The position numbers and the translations under genes are program-made. The notes under the pieces are model-generated. The model did not search any database, was not told where the DNA came from, and saw only the letters and a program-made list of their open reading frames with translations. Below, one piece after another: positions 52,363 to 60,847 of a stretch of DNA of 64,000 bases (position 1 is the first letter of the stretch; the number at the start of each line of letters is the position of its first letter). Origin of the DNA: Rhodoferax koreense (lineage in GTDB: Bacteria; Pseudomonadota; Gammaproteobacteria; Burkholderiales; Burkholderiaceae_C). The stretch lies in the NCBI RefSeq assembly GCF_001955695.1, contig NZ_CP019236.1, positions 5,270,001-5,334,000 on the forward strand. Direction: 5' to 3'.

Positions 52363-52398
52363 ACAGCCTTGTCCGCAGCGTCCGACAAGGCTGTTTTT
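52363..52398 (+). terminator. Rho-independent terminator after the MHS transporter
   Basis: Perfect 11-bp arms ACAGCCTTGTC (52363-52373) and GACAAGGCTGT (52384-52394) with a 10-base loop, followed by a T run (52394-52398, then CTTT). It lies 37 bp after the transporter stop and 46 bp before the next ATG. Confidence 0.92.
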
Positions 52399-52443
52399 CT
52401 TTGCGGATCAGAGTACGGGCTTTCAGCAGCCAAGGAGTCGACC

Positions 52444-52761
52444 ATGCCCCAAGGAGACAAATCCGCTTATACCGACAAGCAAAAACGCCAGGCCGAGCAC
52501 ATCGAGCAAGGCTACGAAAAACGAGGCACGCCCAAGGCCGAGGCTGAACGCCGCGCCTGGGCCACGGTGAACAAGGAAACCGGCGGCGGCAAGAAGAGCG
52601 GCTCGGGCCGCGGCCAGGCGGTGGATACCTCGCCGTCCAGGAAGGGCGGCCGGCTCGGTGGCGCGGCCGCCGCATCCCGCACGGCCGCCGAGCGCTCGGC
52701 GTCGGCCAGAAAAGGCGCGGCCACACGCAAACGCAACGCCGCGAAGTCCCGGTCGGCGTAG
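52444..52761 (+). CDS. Small basic hydrophilic protein of unknown function
   Basis: A 105-residue protein. Residues 1-45 (MPQGDKSAYTDKQKRQAEHI, then EQGYEKRGTPKAEAERRAW) match a small conserved proteobacterial family often labelled plasmid stabilisation protein without proof. The remainder is a Gly/Ser/Ala/Lys/Arg-rich, probably disordered tail ending in histone-like repeats (ARKGAATRKRNAAKSRSA), which suggests nucleic-acid contact. The ATG at 52444 follows GGAG-like bases. It stands alone between a terminator and the HAD gene. A stress-related or nucleoid role is possible only as a guess. Confidence 0.7.
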   Translation: MPQGDKSAYTDKQKRQAEHIEQGYEKRGTPKAEAERRAWATVNKETGGGKKSGSGRGQAVDTSPSRKGGRLGGAAAASRTAAERSASARKGAATRKRNAAKSRSA

Positions 52762-52930
52762 CCGTTCCAGCATCCAGGGGTTTTGTCGGACGCCGCCGCG
52801 CGGCGGTGTCAGGCACGGCCGAAGCTTGCCATCCAGCGTCGCCCAGGGAGAACTTGGGCCGGGTCGTACGCTCCCAACGGCGGCACAATGGACGAGATCC
52901 ATCATCCAACGTCGCAGGAGATACCGCCCG

Positions 52931-53746
52931 ATGCCCCCCATGAATGAAATCCGGCTCGTGGTCAGCGACATCGACGGCACCCTGGTTCGACACGACAAGA
53001 GCCTGCCGGACGCCAACATCGCCGCCGCCTGCCGGCTTGCCGAGGCCGGCATTCCCATGGCGCTGATCAGCGCCCGACCGAGGAGCGGCATGGCCTGGAT
53101 CGCCGAGGCGCTCGGCATCGACGGCCCTTGCGGCGCGTTCAACGGCGGCAGCCTGTTCGACCGCCATGGTGTGATCGGCACGCCGCAACGCCTCGGCGCA
53201 CATCTGGGCCTGCGCATCCTGCGCCTGCTGGACGACGCTGGCGTGGACGTGTGGGTGTTCGCCGATGGCCTCTGGTATGCGCGCAACGACACCAATGCGC
53301 ATGTGCCGCGAGAAAAGTTGTCCGCCGGGCTGTCGCCCACCTTGCGCGATGACCTGGCCGCGGTGTGCACGGCTGCCGACAAGATCGTGGGCGTCAGCGA
53401 CGACGCGGCGCTGCTGCAACGCGTGCAGGCCGAGGTCCTGCGCGCCGCGCAGGGCGAAGCCACGGTGGCGCTGTCGCAGCCCTACTTCCTCGACGCGACG
53501 GCGCTGCTCGCCAACAAGGGCGACGGCGTGGCGGCGCTGGCGTCGGCCATGGGTGTGCCCCTGTCCGAGGTGGCGGTGATTGGCGACATGCCGAACGACC
53601 TGCCAATGTTCGCGCGCGCCGGCTTGGCCGTGGCCATGGGCCAGGCACCGCAGGCCGTGCGCGACGCCGCACAGTGGACCACGCGCAGCAACGAGGAAGA
53701 CGGCGTCGCCTGGGCCATCGACCGCATCCTCGCCAACGGAACATGA
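52931..53746 (+). CDS. HAD-superfamily phosphatase, Cof-type (IIB)
   Basis: A 271-residue Cof-like HAD. The nucleophile motif is VVSDIDGTLVRHDK (about residues 10-23), motif II is ISARPRSG, the Lys of motif III lies in LANKGDGVAAL and motif IV is VIGDMPNDLPMF. The type IIB cap lies between motifs II and III. The ATG at 52931 has AGGAG 10 bases upstream. Cof enzymes dephosphorylate sugar phosphates or cofactors. Its stop overlaps the start of the GH15 gene (ATGA), so it may process a sugar phosphate in the same glucan or trehalose pathway. Confidence 0.88.
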   Translation: MPPMNEIRLVVSDIDGTLVRHDKSLPDANIAAACRLAEAGIPMALISARPRSGMAWIAEALGIDGPCGAFNGGSLFDRHGVIGTPQRLGAHLGLRILRLLDDAGVDVWVFADGLWYARNDTNAHVPREKLSAGLSPTLRDDLAAVCTAADKIVGVSDDAALLQRVQAEVLRAAQGEATVALSQPYFLDATALLANKGDGVAALASAMGVPLSEVAVIGDMPNDLPMFARAGLAVAMGQAPQAVRDAAQWTTRSNEEDGVAWAIDRILANGT

Positions 53747-55644
53747 CCCGCGGGCGCACCAGAACCGCCGCACCGGCCGTGCGCGTCGCCGAACCGGCCG
53801 CCGTGCGCCCCATCGAGGATTACGCGCTGATCGGATCGACCAGCAGCGCCGCGCTGGTCCACAAGGGCGGCGACATCGACTGGTTGTGCCTGCCGCGCTT
53901 CGACTCGGGCGCGATGTTCGCGAGCCTGCTCGGCGACGAACGCAACGGCAGCTGGAAGCTGCATGCGCAGGACGCCAAGGCCAGGGTGTCACGCCGCTAC
54001 CTGCCCGGCACCGTGGTGCTGGAGACCACCATCCGTACGGCCACCGGCGTGGCCACCGTGACCGACTGCATGCCCCGGCCAGCGCACGATGGCACGCACG
54101 AACTGGTGCGCATCGTTCGGGGCGTGCGCGGCAGCGTGGCGCTGCACACCGAGATGCGCATCCGTTTCAACTACGGACAATGGCTGCCCTGGGTGGACCG
54201 CCGCGGCGCGACCATCCATGCCGTGGCCGGGCCGGACGCGGTACGCATCACCGCTGGCGTGCCTTTGGAAAACCACGATTTCGCCACCTCGGCCGACTTC
54301 CGCGTCACAGAAGGCCAGGCCGTCGCCTTCTGCCTGGAGTGGTACCCCTCGCACCAGGTGCCGCCGATCCCGCGCGACCCCGCCGCGCTACTGGCCGACA
54401 GCATTGCGCAATGGCAGGCCTGGAGCTCGCGCTGCACGCTGGACGGCCCCTACCACGACCAGGTGCATCGCTCGCTGCTGACGCTGAAGGCGCTGACCTA
54501 TGCCCCCACCGGCGGCATCGTTGCCGCGCCCACCACCTCGCTGCCCGAGCAACCCGGCGGCGAACGCAACTGGGATTACCGCTTCTGCTGGTTGCGCGAC
54601 GCGGCATTGACGCTGTATGCGCTCATCGCCTCGGGTTACGTCGACGAGGCCAGCGACTGGCGCTGGTGGCTGATGCGCGCCGTCGGCGGCGCGCCGCAGG
54701 AGGTGCAGATCATGTATGGCCTGCACGGCGAGCGCGTGTTGACCGAAATCGAACTCGACTGGCTGCCGGGTTATGCCGACAGCCGGCCCGTACGCGTGGG
54801 CAACGGTGCCCATGCCCAGCGGCAGCTGGACGTGTACGGCGCCGTGATCGCCGCCTTCCACGCCGCGCGCAAGGCCGGGCTGCAAGACATGGACAAGGTC
54901 TGGCCGCTCGAGCGGGCCATCGCCAAACAACTGCTGACGCTCTGGAAAGAGCCGGACTGCAGCATCTGGGAAGTGCGTGGCGAGCCGCGCCACTTCGTGC
55001 ACTCCAAGGTGATGTGCTGGCTCGCCTTCGACCGCATGATTGCGAGTGCGCAAGAGTACGGCCTCGACGGGCCGATCGACACCTGGCGTGCCGCGCGCGA
55101 CGCCATCCATGCCGACGTCTGCGCCAACGGCTTCGACGCCGCCAGCGGCGGCTTCGTCCAGTACTACGGTGCCGACACGGTGGATGCGGCGCTGCTGTGG
55201 ATGCCGCTGGTCGGCTTTCTGCCGGTGCACGACCCGCGCGTGCAGCGCACCATCGCCCGCATCGAGAAGGAACTGATCTTCGACGGCCTGGTGTACCGCT
55301 ACCGCACCGACGTGGGCGCGGACGTGGACGGCCTGCGCGGCGGCGAAGGCGCCTTCCTCGCCTGCAGCTTCTGGCTGGTCAATGTCTACGTGGCCATGGG
55401 TCGGCTGCGCAAGGCCAGGGCGCTGTTCAAACGTTTGCTGGGCCTGGGCAACGACCTCGGCCTGTTTGCCGAGGAATACGATCCCGTCGGACGCCGCCAG
55501 CTGGGCAACTTTCCGCAGGCTTTCTCGCACATCGGCCTGATCAACAGCGCCCATGCGATCGAGGCGGCCGCGGGCGGCGCCTGGGAGATGGCCGACCGCA
55601 ACGGCAAGGCCCGCGCCCGGCCACGCGCCAGACGGCGCGGCTGA
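53743..55644 (+). CDS. Glycoside hydrolase family 15 glucoamylase/trehalase-like protein
   Basis: A 633-residue cytoplasmic GH15 protein. The N-terminal beta-domain covers about residues 20-230 (IEDYALIGSTSSAALVHKGG, DWLCLPRFDSGA). The (alpha/alpha)6 barrel follows, with NWDYRFCWLRDA near residue 276, the general acid Glu about 409 in IWEVRGEPRHF and the base Glu about 577 in FAEEYDPVGRRQLGN. There is no signal peptide. Such proteins hydrolyse maltooligosaccharides or trehalose. Translation is coupled to the Cof-type HAD by a four-base overlap. Confidence 0.9.
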   Translation: MTRGRTRTAAPAVRVAEPAAVRPIEDYALIGSTSSAALVHKGGDIDWLCLPRFDSGAMFASLLGDERNGSWKLHAQDAKARVSRRYLPGTVVLETTIRTATGVATVTDCMPRPAHDGTHELVRIVRGVRGSVALHTEMRIRFNYGQWLPWVDRRGATIHAVAGPDAVRITAGVPLENHDFATSADFRVTEGQAVAFCLEWYPSHQVPPIPRDPAALLADSIAQWQAWSSRCTLDGPYHDQVHRSLLTLKALTYAPTGGIVAAPTTSLPEQPGGERNWDYRFCWLRDAALTLYALIASGYVDEASDWRWWLMRAVGGAPQEVQIMYGLHGERVLTEIELDWLPGYADSRPVRVGNGAHAQRQLDVYGAVIAAFHAARKAGLQDMDKVWPLERAIAKQLLTLWKEPDCSIWEVRGEPRHFVHSKVMCWLAFDRMIASAQEYGLDGPIDTWRAARDAIHADVCANGFDAASGGFVQYYGADTVDAALLWMPLVGFLPVHDPRVQRTIARIEKELIFDGLVYRYRTDVGADVDGLRGGEGAFLACSFWLVNVYVAMGRLRKARALFKRLLGLGNDLGLFAEEYDPVGRRQLGNFPQAFSHIGLINSAHAIEAAAGGAWEMADRNGKARARPRARRRG

Positions 55645-55680
55645 CCTGGGCGTCGGCCCGCTCCACCTCGGGCGAACGAT

Positions 55681-56604
55681 TCACGCGCCCAGCACGCGGC
55701 GCGCGAAGTCCTGCGCACGAAATTCGGCCACCACATGGTCCACGAAGACCCGCGTGCGTGCGGGCAACTGCTTCTTGCTCGGGTAGTACAGCGACAACGG
55801 GCCACCGTCGGCCCACCAGCCCGGCAGCACCCGCACCAGGCCGCCGCTGTGCAGCCAGGGCAGCGCGAAAGGCATCGGCAGCAGCGCGATGCCCAGCCCC
55901 ATCAGGGCGGCCTGGCACATGGCCTCGGGGTCGCTGAAGATCACGCGCGGGCGCATGTCGGCCGCGGCCTCTTCGCCTCGGGCATTGCGCATCACCCAGG
56001 CACGCACGCGGCCGGTGGGTGACGAGCGGCGCACGATGCCGTCGAACGCGGCCAGTGCCGAGGGATGCCTGGGCACGGCGCGGCCCGCCAGGTAATCCGG
56101 GGCCGCCACGGCCACGATGTGGATGCGGGCGAGTTCACGCGCCACCACGCCCGGCGTGAGCTCGATGCCGCCACCGATGGCCGCGTCGAAGCCCTCGCCG
56201 ATCAGGTCGATCTGGCGGTTGTCGAAATGCCAGTCGGGCAACACCGCGGGGTAACGCCGCAGGAACTCACCCAGCAGCGGCACCACGTAGGTCCGGCCGA
56301 AGGCCAGGCCCATGCTGACCTTGAGCGTACCGGCGGGCTGGCGGTCCTGTTCGGCGATGCCGTTGACGGCGTCGGTCAGCGTGGTCAGCGCACCGCGCAC
56401 CTCGTGCAGCAGCCGCTCGCCGCCTTCGGTGAGCGTCAGCCGGCGCGTGCTGCGCTGGAACAGCCGCACACCGAGTCCGGCTTCGAGCCGCGCCACGTTC
56501 TTGCTCACCGCGGCCGGTGTGATGCCGAGTTGGCGCGCGGCGGCGGAGAAGCTGCCGGCGTCGGCCGTACGTACGAAGGAATCGAGATGGCTCAGGGGCT
56601 GCAT
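55681..56604 (-). CDS. LysR-family transcriptional regulator
   Basis: A 307-residue regulator. The helix-turn-helix is at about residues 1-60 (MQPLSHLDSFVRTADAGSF, SAAARQLGITPAAVSKNVAR, LGVRLFQRSTR), followed by the effector domain (GTLKVSMGLAFGRTYVVPLL). The ATG at 56604 gives the normal LysR start; a TTG six codons upstream is inside the operator dyad. It is divergent from the SDR at 56739 with a perfect 19-bp dyad between them, so that SDR is its likely target. Confidence 0.92.
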   Translation of the reverse strand: MQPLSHLDSFVRTADAGSFSAAARQLGITPAAVSKNVARLEAGLGVRLFQRSTRRLTLTEGGERLLHEVRGALTTLTDAVNGIAEQDRQPAGTLKVSMGLAFGRTYVVPLLGEFLRRYPAVLPDWHFDNRQIDLIGEGFDAAIGGGIELTPGVVARELARIHIVAVAAPDYLAGRAVPRHPSALAAFDGIVRRSSPTGRVRAWVMRNARGEEAAADMRPRVIFSDPEAMCQAALMGLGIALLPMPFALPWLHSGGLVRVLPGWWADGGPLSLYYPSKKQLPARTRVFVDHVVAEFRAQDFARRVLGA

Positions 56605-56612
56605 GGCGCCAT

Positions 56613-56631
56613 TTTCAACCAAAGGTTGAAA
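56613..56631. promoter_or_regulatory. LysR operator dyad TTTCAACC-AAA-GGTTGAAA
   Basis: A perfect 8-bp inverted repeat with a 3-bp centre lies 9 bp upstream of the LysR ATG and about 110 bp before the divergent SDR. It contains a T-N11-A core typical of LysR binding. Its closeness to the LysR start suggests autorepression plus control of the SDR. Confidence 0.7.
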
Positions 56632-56738
56632 TTGATGAAGCCGATTAAAGGCTACCGCCGATCGAATGAAAGCAGGACACTGCCTTCCGTTCCCTCACCC
56701 AACCGGGCGAATCGCCCACACCACTTCTGGAGAAAACC

Positions 56739-57509
56739 ATGAGCGCATCCCTGAGCAGCAACACTTCTTCCCATCTTGCCGGCAAGGTGGCCTTCGTCAC
56801 CGGCGGCTCGCGCGGCATCGGCGCGGCCATCGTGCGGCGCCTGGCGCGCGATGGCGCGGCCGTGGCCTTCACCTATTCGAGCGCAGAAGGCGCCGCGAAC
56901 GACCTGGCGGCCAGCATCGCGGCGGACGGCGGCAAGGCCCTGGCGCTGCGCGCCGACGCGGCCGACGCCAAGGCCGTGATCTCCGCCATCGACCAGGCCG
57001 CCGCCCATTTCGGACGGCTCGACATCCTGGTCAACAACGCCGGCGTGCTGGCCTGGTCGCCGTTCGAAACCTTCACGCTGGAAGACTTCGACCGCACGCT
57101 GGCCGTGAACGTGCGCTCGGTGTTCGTCGCCACCCAGGCCGCCACGCGCCACATGGGCCAGGACGGCGGCCGGGTCATCAACATCGGCAGCACCAACGCC
57201 GACCGCGTGCCGGCCGCCGGTGGCGGTGTCTACGCCATGAGCAAGTCGGCCCTGGTCGGCCTGGTCAAAGGCCTGGCACGCGACCTCGGCCCGCGCGGCA
57301 TCACCATCAACAACGTGCAGCCCGGCCCGGTGGACACCGACATGAACCCTGCCAGCGGGGAGCAGGCCGCCGGTCTGCACGGCCTGATGGCGATTCCGCG
57401 CCACGCGCACGGCAGCGAGATCGCCGGCATGGTGGCCTACCTGGCCAGCGCGGAAGCCGCGATGGTGACCGGCGCGAGCCTGACCATCGACGGCGGTTTC
57501 GGCGCTTGA
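56739..57509 (+). CDS. Short-chain dehydrogenase/reductase (FabG-like)
   Basis: A 256-residue SDR. The cofactor motif VTGGSRGIGAAI is near residues 20-31, NNAGVLA near 98, the Ser in NIGSTNADR and Tyr-Lys in VYAMSKSAL, with the closing SLTIDGGF. The FTYSSAEGA after the second strand suggests NADPH. Its gene is divergent from a LysR gene with a clear operator, and it converges on an MFS gene. The substrate is unknown; quinones or ketones are typical for this layout. Confidence 0.9.
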   Translation: MSASLSSNTSSHLAGKVAFVTGGSRGIGAAIVRRLARDGAAVAFTYSSAEGAANDLAASIAADGGKALALRADAADAKAVISAIDQAAAHFGRLDILVNNAGVLAWSPFETFTLEDFDRTLAVNVRSVFVATQAATRHMGQDGGRVINIGSTNADRVPAAGGGVYAMSKSALVGLVKGLARDLGPRGITINNVQPGPVDTDMNPASGEQAAGLHGLMAIPRHAHGSEIAGMVAYLASAEAAMVTGASLTIDGGFGA

Positions 57510-57518
57510 GGCGCGCGT

Positions 57519-57545
57519 GCACCGGCTCAGGCGTTGCGCCGGTGC
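57519..57545. terminator. Hairpin between convergent SDR and MFS genes
   Basis: Perfect 8-bp GC-rich arms GCACCGGC (57519-57526) and GCCGGTGC (57538-57545) with an 11-base loop, overlapping the last codons of the MFS gene. No T run follows on either strand, so it may pause RNA polymerase or protect 3-prime ends instead of acting as a classical terminator. Confidence 0.4.
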
Positions 57546-58726
57546 GGCAACATCCGAACGCCGAGCCCGGCCAGGCCGGCGAGGCTGGCCATCACACACA
57601 CGCCCTGCCAGCCGAACTGCGCCAGCACCAGGCTGCCCAGCCAGGAGCCGAGCGCCATGCCGATGAACATGCCGACGAACAGCACGGCATTCAGGCGGCT
57701 GCGGGCGGCGGGCTCCAGGCTGTAGATGATGGTCTGGTGCGCGATCAGCGTGGCCTGCACACCCAGGTCGAACACCACGGCACCGACGGCGACGAGCCAC
57801 AGCTGGCCGGGGCCGATGGCCATGGCGACGAAGGCCCCCGTCACCAGGGCCGCGCCGAGCCGGGTCACGATCTCGGGGCCCTTGCGGTCGGCCAGCCGGC
57901 CGGCGATGGGTGCGGCCAGCGCACCGGCCGCACCGGCCAGGCCGAAGGCACCGGCGGCGGCGCTGCCCAGGTGGAACGGTGCCGCGTGCAGCATCACCGC
58001 CAGCGTGGACCAAAAACCGCTGAAGCCGATGCTCAGCAGGCCCTGGGCCAGCGTGGCCCGGCGCAGGCCGGGGTGGCGCTTCCACAGGTCGGCCAGCGAG
58101 GCCATCAGCGCGCCGTACGAGAGATGCGTGGTCGGCACGAATTTCGGCAGGCCGCGCCACAGCGCCGCACCGAGCAGCGCGATGCTCAGTGCCGCGGCCA
58201 TGAACATCGAGCGCCAGCCGGCATGTTCGGCCACGAAGCCCGACACCACGCGCGACAGCAGGATGCCCAGCAGCAGCCCGGTCATCACCGTGCCCACGGT
58301 CTTGCCACGGTGGGACTCCGGCGCCAGCGTGGCCGCGGCGGGCACGATGTCCTGCGCCAGCGTCGCCGACAGGCCGATGGCCAGGCTGGCCGCGAGCAGC
58401 ACGCCCAGGCTGGGCGAGCCGGCCGCCACCAGCAGCGCCACGAAGAGCACGGCGGCCTTGCCGAGGATGATGCGGCGCCGGTCGTAACGGTCGCCCAGCG
58501 GCGCCAGCAACAGGATGCCCAGCGCGTAGCCGAGTTGCGTCAGGGTGGGCACGAGGCCGATCTGGCCGGGCGTGGCTTCGAACTGGCCGGCCAGCACGCC
58601 CAGCATGGGCTGGCTGTAATACAGCGAGGCGACGGCCAGGCCGGCGCCGGTGGCGAGCAGGAAAACGAGCGCTGGCGGCATCGGGCGATGCGCCGGTTGG
58701 TGATGCGTGATGGTGGCGGAGGTCAT
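57527..58726 (-). CDS. MFS transporter (drug/metabolite efflux type)
   Basis: A 399-residue transporter with 12 membrane segments. The loop 2-3 motif is LAPLGDRYDRRRIIL and its repeat in the second half is IAGRLADRKGPEI. The first helix contains LAVASLYYSQPML, typical of one group of proteobacterial MFS exporters. The ATG at 58726 follows GGAG-like bases. It is divergent from the LysR gene at 58822 with a 95-bp spacer that includes an AGCA-CAAT-TGCT dyad near 58797-58808, so LysR control is likely. The substrate is unknown. Confidence 0.88.
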   Translation of the reverse strand: MTSATITHHQPAHRPMPPALVFLLATGAGLAVASLYYSQPMLGVLAGQFEATPGQIGLVPTLTQLGYALGILLLAPLGDRYDRRRIILGKAAVLFVALLVAAGSPSLGVLLAASLAIGLSATLAQDIVPAAATLAPESHRGKTVGTVMTGLLLGILLSRVVSGFVAEHAGWRSMFMAAALSIALLGAALWRGLPKFVPTTHLSYGALMASLADLWKRHPGLRRATLAQGLLSIGFSGFWSTLAVMLHAAPFHLGSAAAGAFGLAGAAGALAAPIAGRLADRKGPEIVTRLGAALVTGAFVAMAIGPGQLWLVAVGAVVFDLGVQATLIAHQTIIYSLEPAARSRLNAVLFVGMFIGMALGSWLGSLVLAQFGWQGVCVMASLAGLAGLGVRMLPHRRNA

Positions 58727-58821
58727 GGTGAAAACCCTTGATTGACGGATGCTGCGAGTGTCTGCCTCTGCACGGTGCGCGTGAAGACGGTCGATAAGCA
58801 CAATTGCTATACGCTTGACGC

Positions 58822-59793
58822 ATGACCACAGCAAAAAACAGCGCCAAAAACACCGCCCCCGACCGCATCGAGTTGATGCAGACCTTCGTGCGCATCGTGG
58901 AGGCCGGCAGCCTGTCGGCCGCTGCGGCGCAGATGGGCGCCACCCAACCCACCGTGAGCCGGCGGCTGCAGGCGCTGGAGCGCATGCTGGGCTTGCGCCT
59001 GCTGCAGCGCTCGACGCACGGCATGAACCTGACGGAAGACGGCGCCCGCTGTTTCGAGCGCGCCAAGCTGCTGATCGCCGACTGGGATGCTTTCGAAGCC
59101 GACCTGCGCGGCGCCAGCGACGTGCCCGAGGGCCTGCTGCGCGTGGTCGTGCCGCACGCCTTCGGCCAGCAGCAGCTGGTGGCGCCGCTGGCCGACTACC
59201 TGCGCCGGCATCCGCGCGTGGCCGTGGAATGGCTGCTGCACGACGGCACGCCGAACTTCATTGCCAGCGGCATCGACTGCGCGATCCACGTCGGCAGCGT
59301 GGAAGACCCATCGGTGGTGGCCGTGAAGATCGCCGAGGTGCCGCGCACCGTGGTGGCCGCGCCGTCGGTGCTGGAAGGCGCGGCCATGGCTGCCGTCCCC
59401 CAGCATCCCGCCGAACTGGCCGGCCTGCCCTGGCTGGCCTTGCGTACCTTCTACCGCAACGAGGTGCGGCTGGCGCACGACGACGGCCGCGAGCACAGCC
59501 TGAGCCTGCAGCCTCGGCTCAGTACCGACAGCCTGTTCGCGCTGCGCAGCGCCGCACTGCTCGGACTGGGCGCGTGTCTGGCGTCGAGTTGGGCCGTGGC
59601 CGACGACGTGGCCCAGGGCCGGTTGGTGCGCCTGGCGCCGGCGTGGCATGGCGAACCGCTGCCGGTCTATGTGATCTACCCGTATGCGCAGTTCTATCCG
59701 GCCAAGCTGCGCCGCTTCGTCGAACTGATGCGCGGCGCGCTCGAGAGCCCGGCACTGTGGTCCACCGGGCTGGTGCCGGTGGCAGGCGTCTGA
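58822..59793 (+). CDS. LysR-family transcriptional regulator
   Basis: A 323-residue regulator with the helix-turn-helix at about residues 14-75 (RIELMQTFVRIVEAGSLSAA, GATQPTVSRRLQALERM, LGLRLLQRSTHGM) and a LysR effector domain thereafter. It lies divergently from the MFS transporter it probably controls. A TATACG hexamer at 58808-58813 sits close to the ATG. Its last 100 bp overlap, tail to tail, the 3-prime end of another LysR gene on the opposite strand. Confidence 0.9.
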   Translation: MTTAKNSAKNTAPDRIELMQTFVRIVEAGSLSAAAAQMGATQPTVSRRLQALERMLGLRLLQRSTHGMNLTEDGARCFERAKLLIADWDAFEADLRGASDVPEGLLRVVVPHAFGQQQLVAPLADYLRRHPRVAVEWLLHDGTPNFIASGIDCAIHVGSVEDPSVVAVKIAEVPRTVVAAPSVLEGAAMAAVPQHPAELAGLPWLALRTFYRNEVRLAHDDGREHSLSLQPRLSTDSLFALRSAALLGLGACLASSWAVADDVAQGRLVRLAPAWHGEPLPVYVIYPYAQFYPAKLRRFVELMRGALESPALWSTGLVPVAGV

Positions 59794-60722
59794 ACGACCG
59801 GGGCCGGCAATGTCGCGGCGACCTCGGCCTCGAACACTTCCGCCACCCAGTCGGCGAACACCCGCACCTTGGCCGTGAGATGGCGGTTGCGCGGGTACAG
59901 CACCATCAATGGGAGGTGGCCCGCCGACCAACCTTGCAACACGGGCACGAGCCGTCCATCAGCCAGGCATTCGCTGAGCCAGCGTGTGCGCGGCAGCTGC
60001 GCCAGGCCCATGCCGGCCAGCACGGCCTCGATGGCGCTGTCGGCGTCGTTGCACGACACCCAGTGCGGGCGATGGATCTCGTGCCGCTCGCCATCCTTCG
60101 AAAACTCGAACGCGAAGATGCGCCCGGTCTTGGCCGAATGGAAGTTCACGAAGCGATGCTGCGCCAGGTCTTCCAGCGTCCGCGGCGTGCCGTGACGCGC
60201 GAGGTACGACGGAGCGGCGCAGGTGGCCTGCGGCCAATGCAGCAAGGGCCGCGCAACCAGGGTTTCGTCATGCACCGGGCCCCCACGCACCACGCAGTCC
60301 ACCCCTTCGGCGATCAGGTCCACGGGGCGGTCGGTGCTGCCGAGCTCGAGTTGCATGTCGGGATAGCGCGCGAAGAACTGCGGCAGCGCCGGTGCGATGA
60401 TGTGCCGCCCCACATAGGCCGGCACGTCGACGCGCAGCCGGCCCACGGGCGCGGCCACGGCGCGGCGCAGGCTGCCTTCCACCTCCAGCACCTCCTGCAC
60501 CATGGCCATGGCTCGCTGGTGGTAGACCGCGCCGTCGTCGGTGAGGCCGATGCGACGCGTCGTGCGGTGCAGCAGCCGCACGCCGAGGTGGGCTTCGAGT
60601 TCCTGCACGATGGTCGTCACCCGGCCCTTGGGCAGGTGCAGCGCTGCCGCCGCGCCCGAGAAACTGCCGAGCTCGACCACGCGGCTGAACACCTCCATGG
60701 CCCTGAAACGGTCGATGCTCAT
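59694..60722 (-). CDS. LysR-family transcriptional regulator with long C-terminal tail
   Basis: A 342-residue regulator, about 35-40 residues longer than typical. The helix-turn-helix is at the N-terminus (MSIDRFRAMEVFSRVVELGS, then ALHLPKGRVTTIVQELEAHL, LLHRTTRRIG), and the effector domain ends near residue 300 at VFADWVAEVF. The extra tail is encoded antisense to the end of the neighbouring LysR gene and looks like run-on sequence, perhaps after loss of an earlier stop codon. It is divergent from the aldo-keto reductase gene at 60848 across an AT-rich 125-bp spacer and probably controls it. Confidence 0.88.
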   Translation of the reverse strand: MSIDRFRAMEVFSRVVELGSFSGAAAALHLPKGRVTTIVQELEAHLGVRLLHRTTRRIGLTDDGAVYHQRAMAMVQEVLEVEGSLRRAVAAPVGRLRVDVPAYVGRHIIAPALPQFFARYPDMQLELGSTDRPVDLIAEGVDCVVRGGPVHDETLVARPLLHWPQATCAAPSYLARHGTPRTLEDLAQHRFVNFHSAKTGRIFAFEFSKDGERHEIHRPHWVSCNDADSAIEAVLAGMGLAQLPRTRWLSECLADGRLVPVLQGWSAGHLPLMVLYPRNRHLTAKVRVFADWVAEVFEAEVAATLPAPVVQTPATGTSPVDHSAGLSSAPRISSTKRRSLAG

Positions 60723-60847
60723 CTCGGTTCCCCCTTATTTCCCCGGCCACTATTCCTTTAATCGAGAACAGTTATTTCCAATATCGCTAGTTTATTCGTC
60801 TATTCGAAGTCAATACAGTCCTTTCATCCACCCCATAAAGGACTTCC

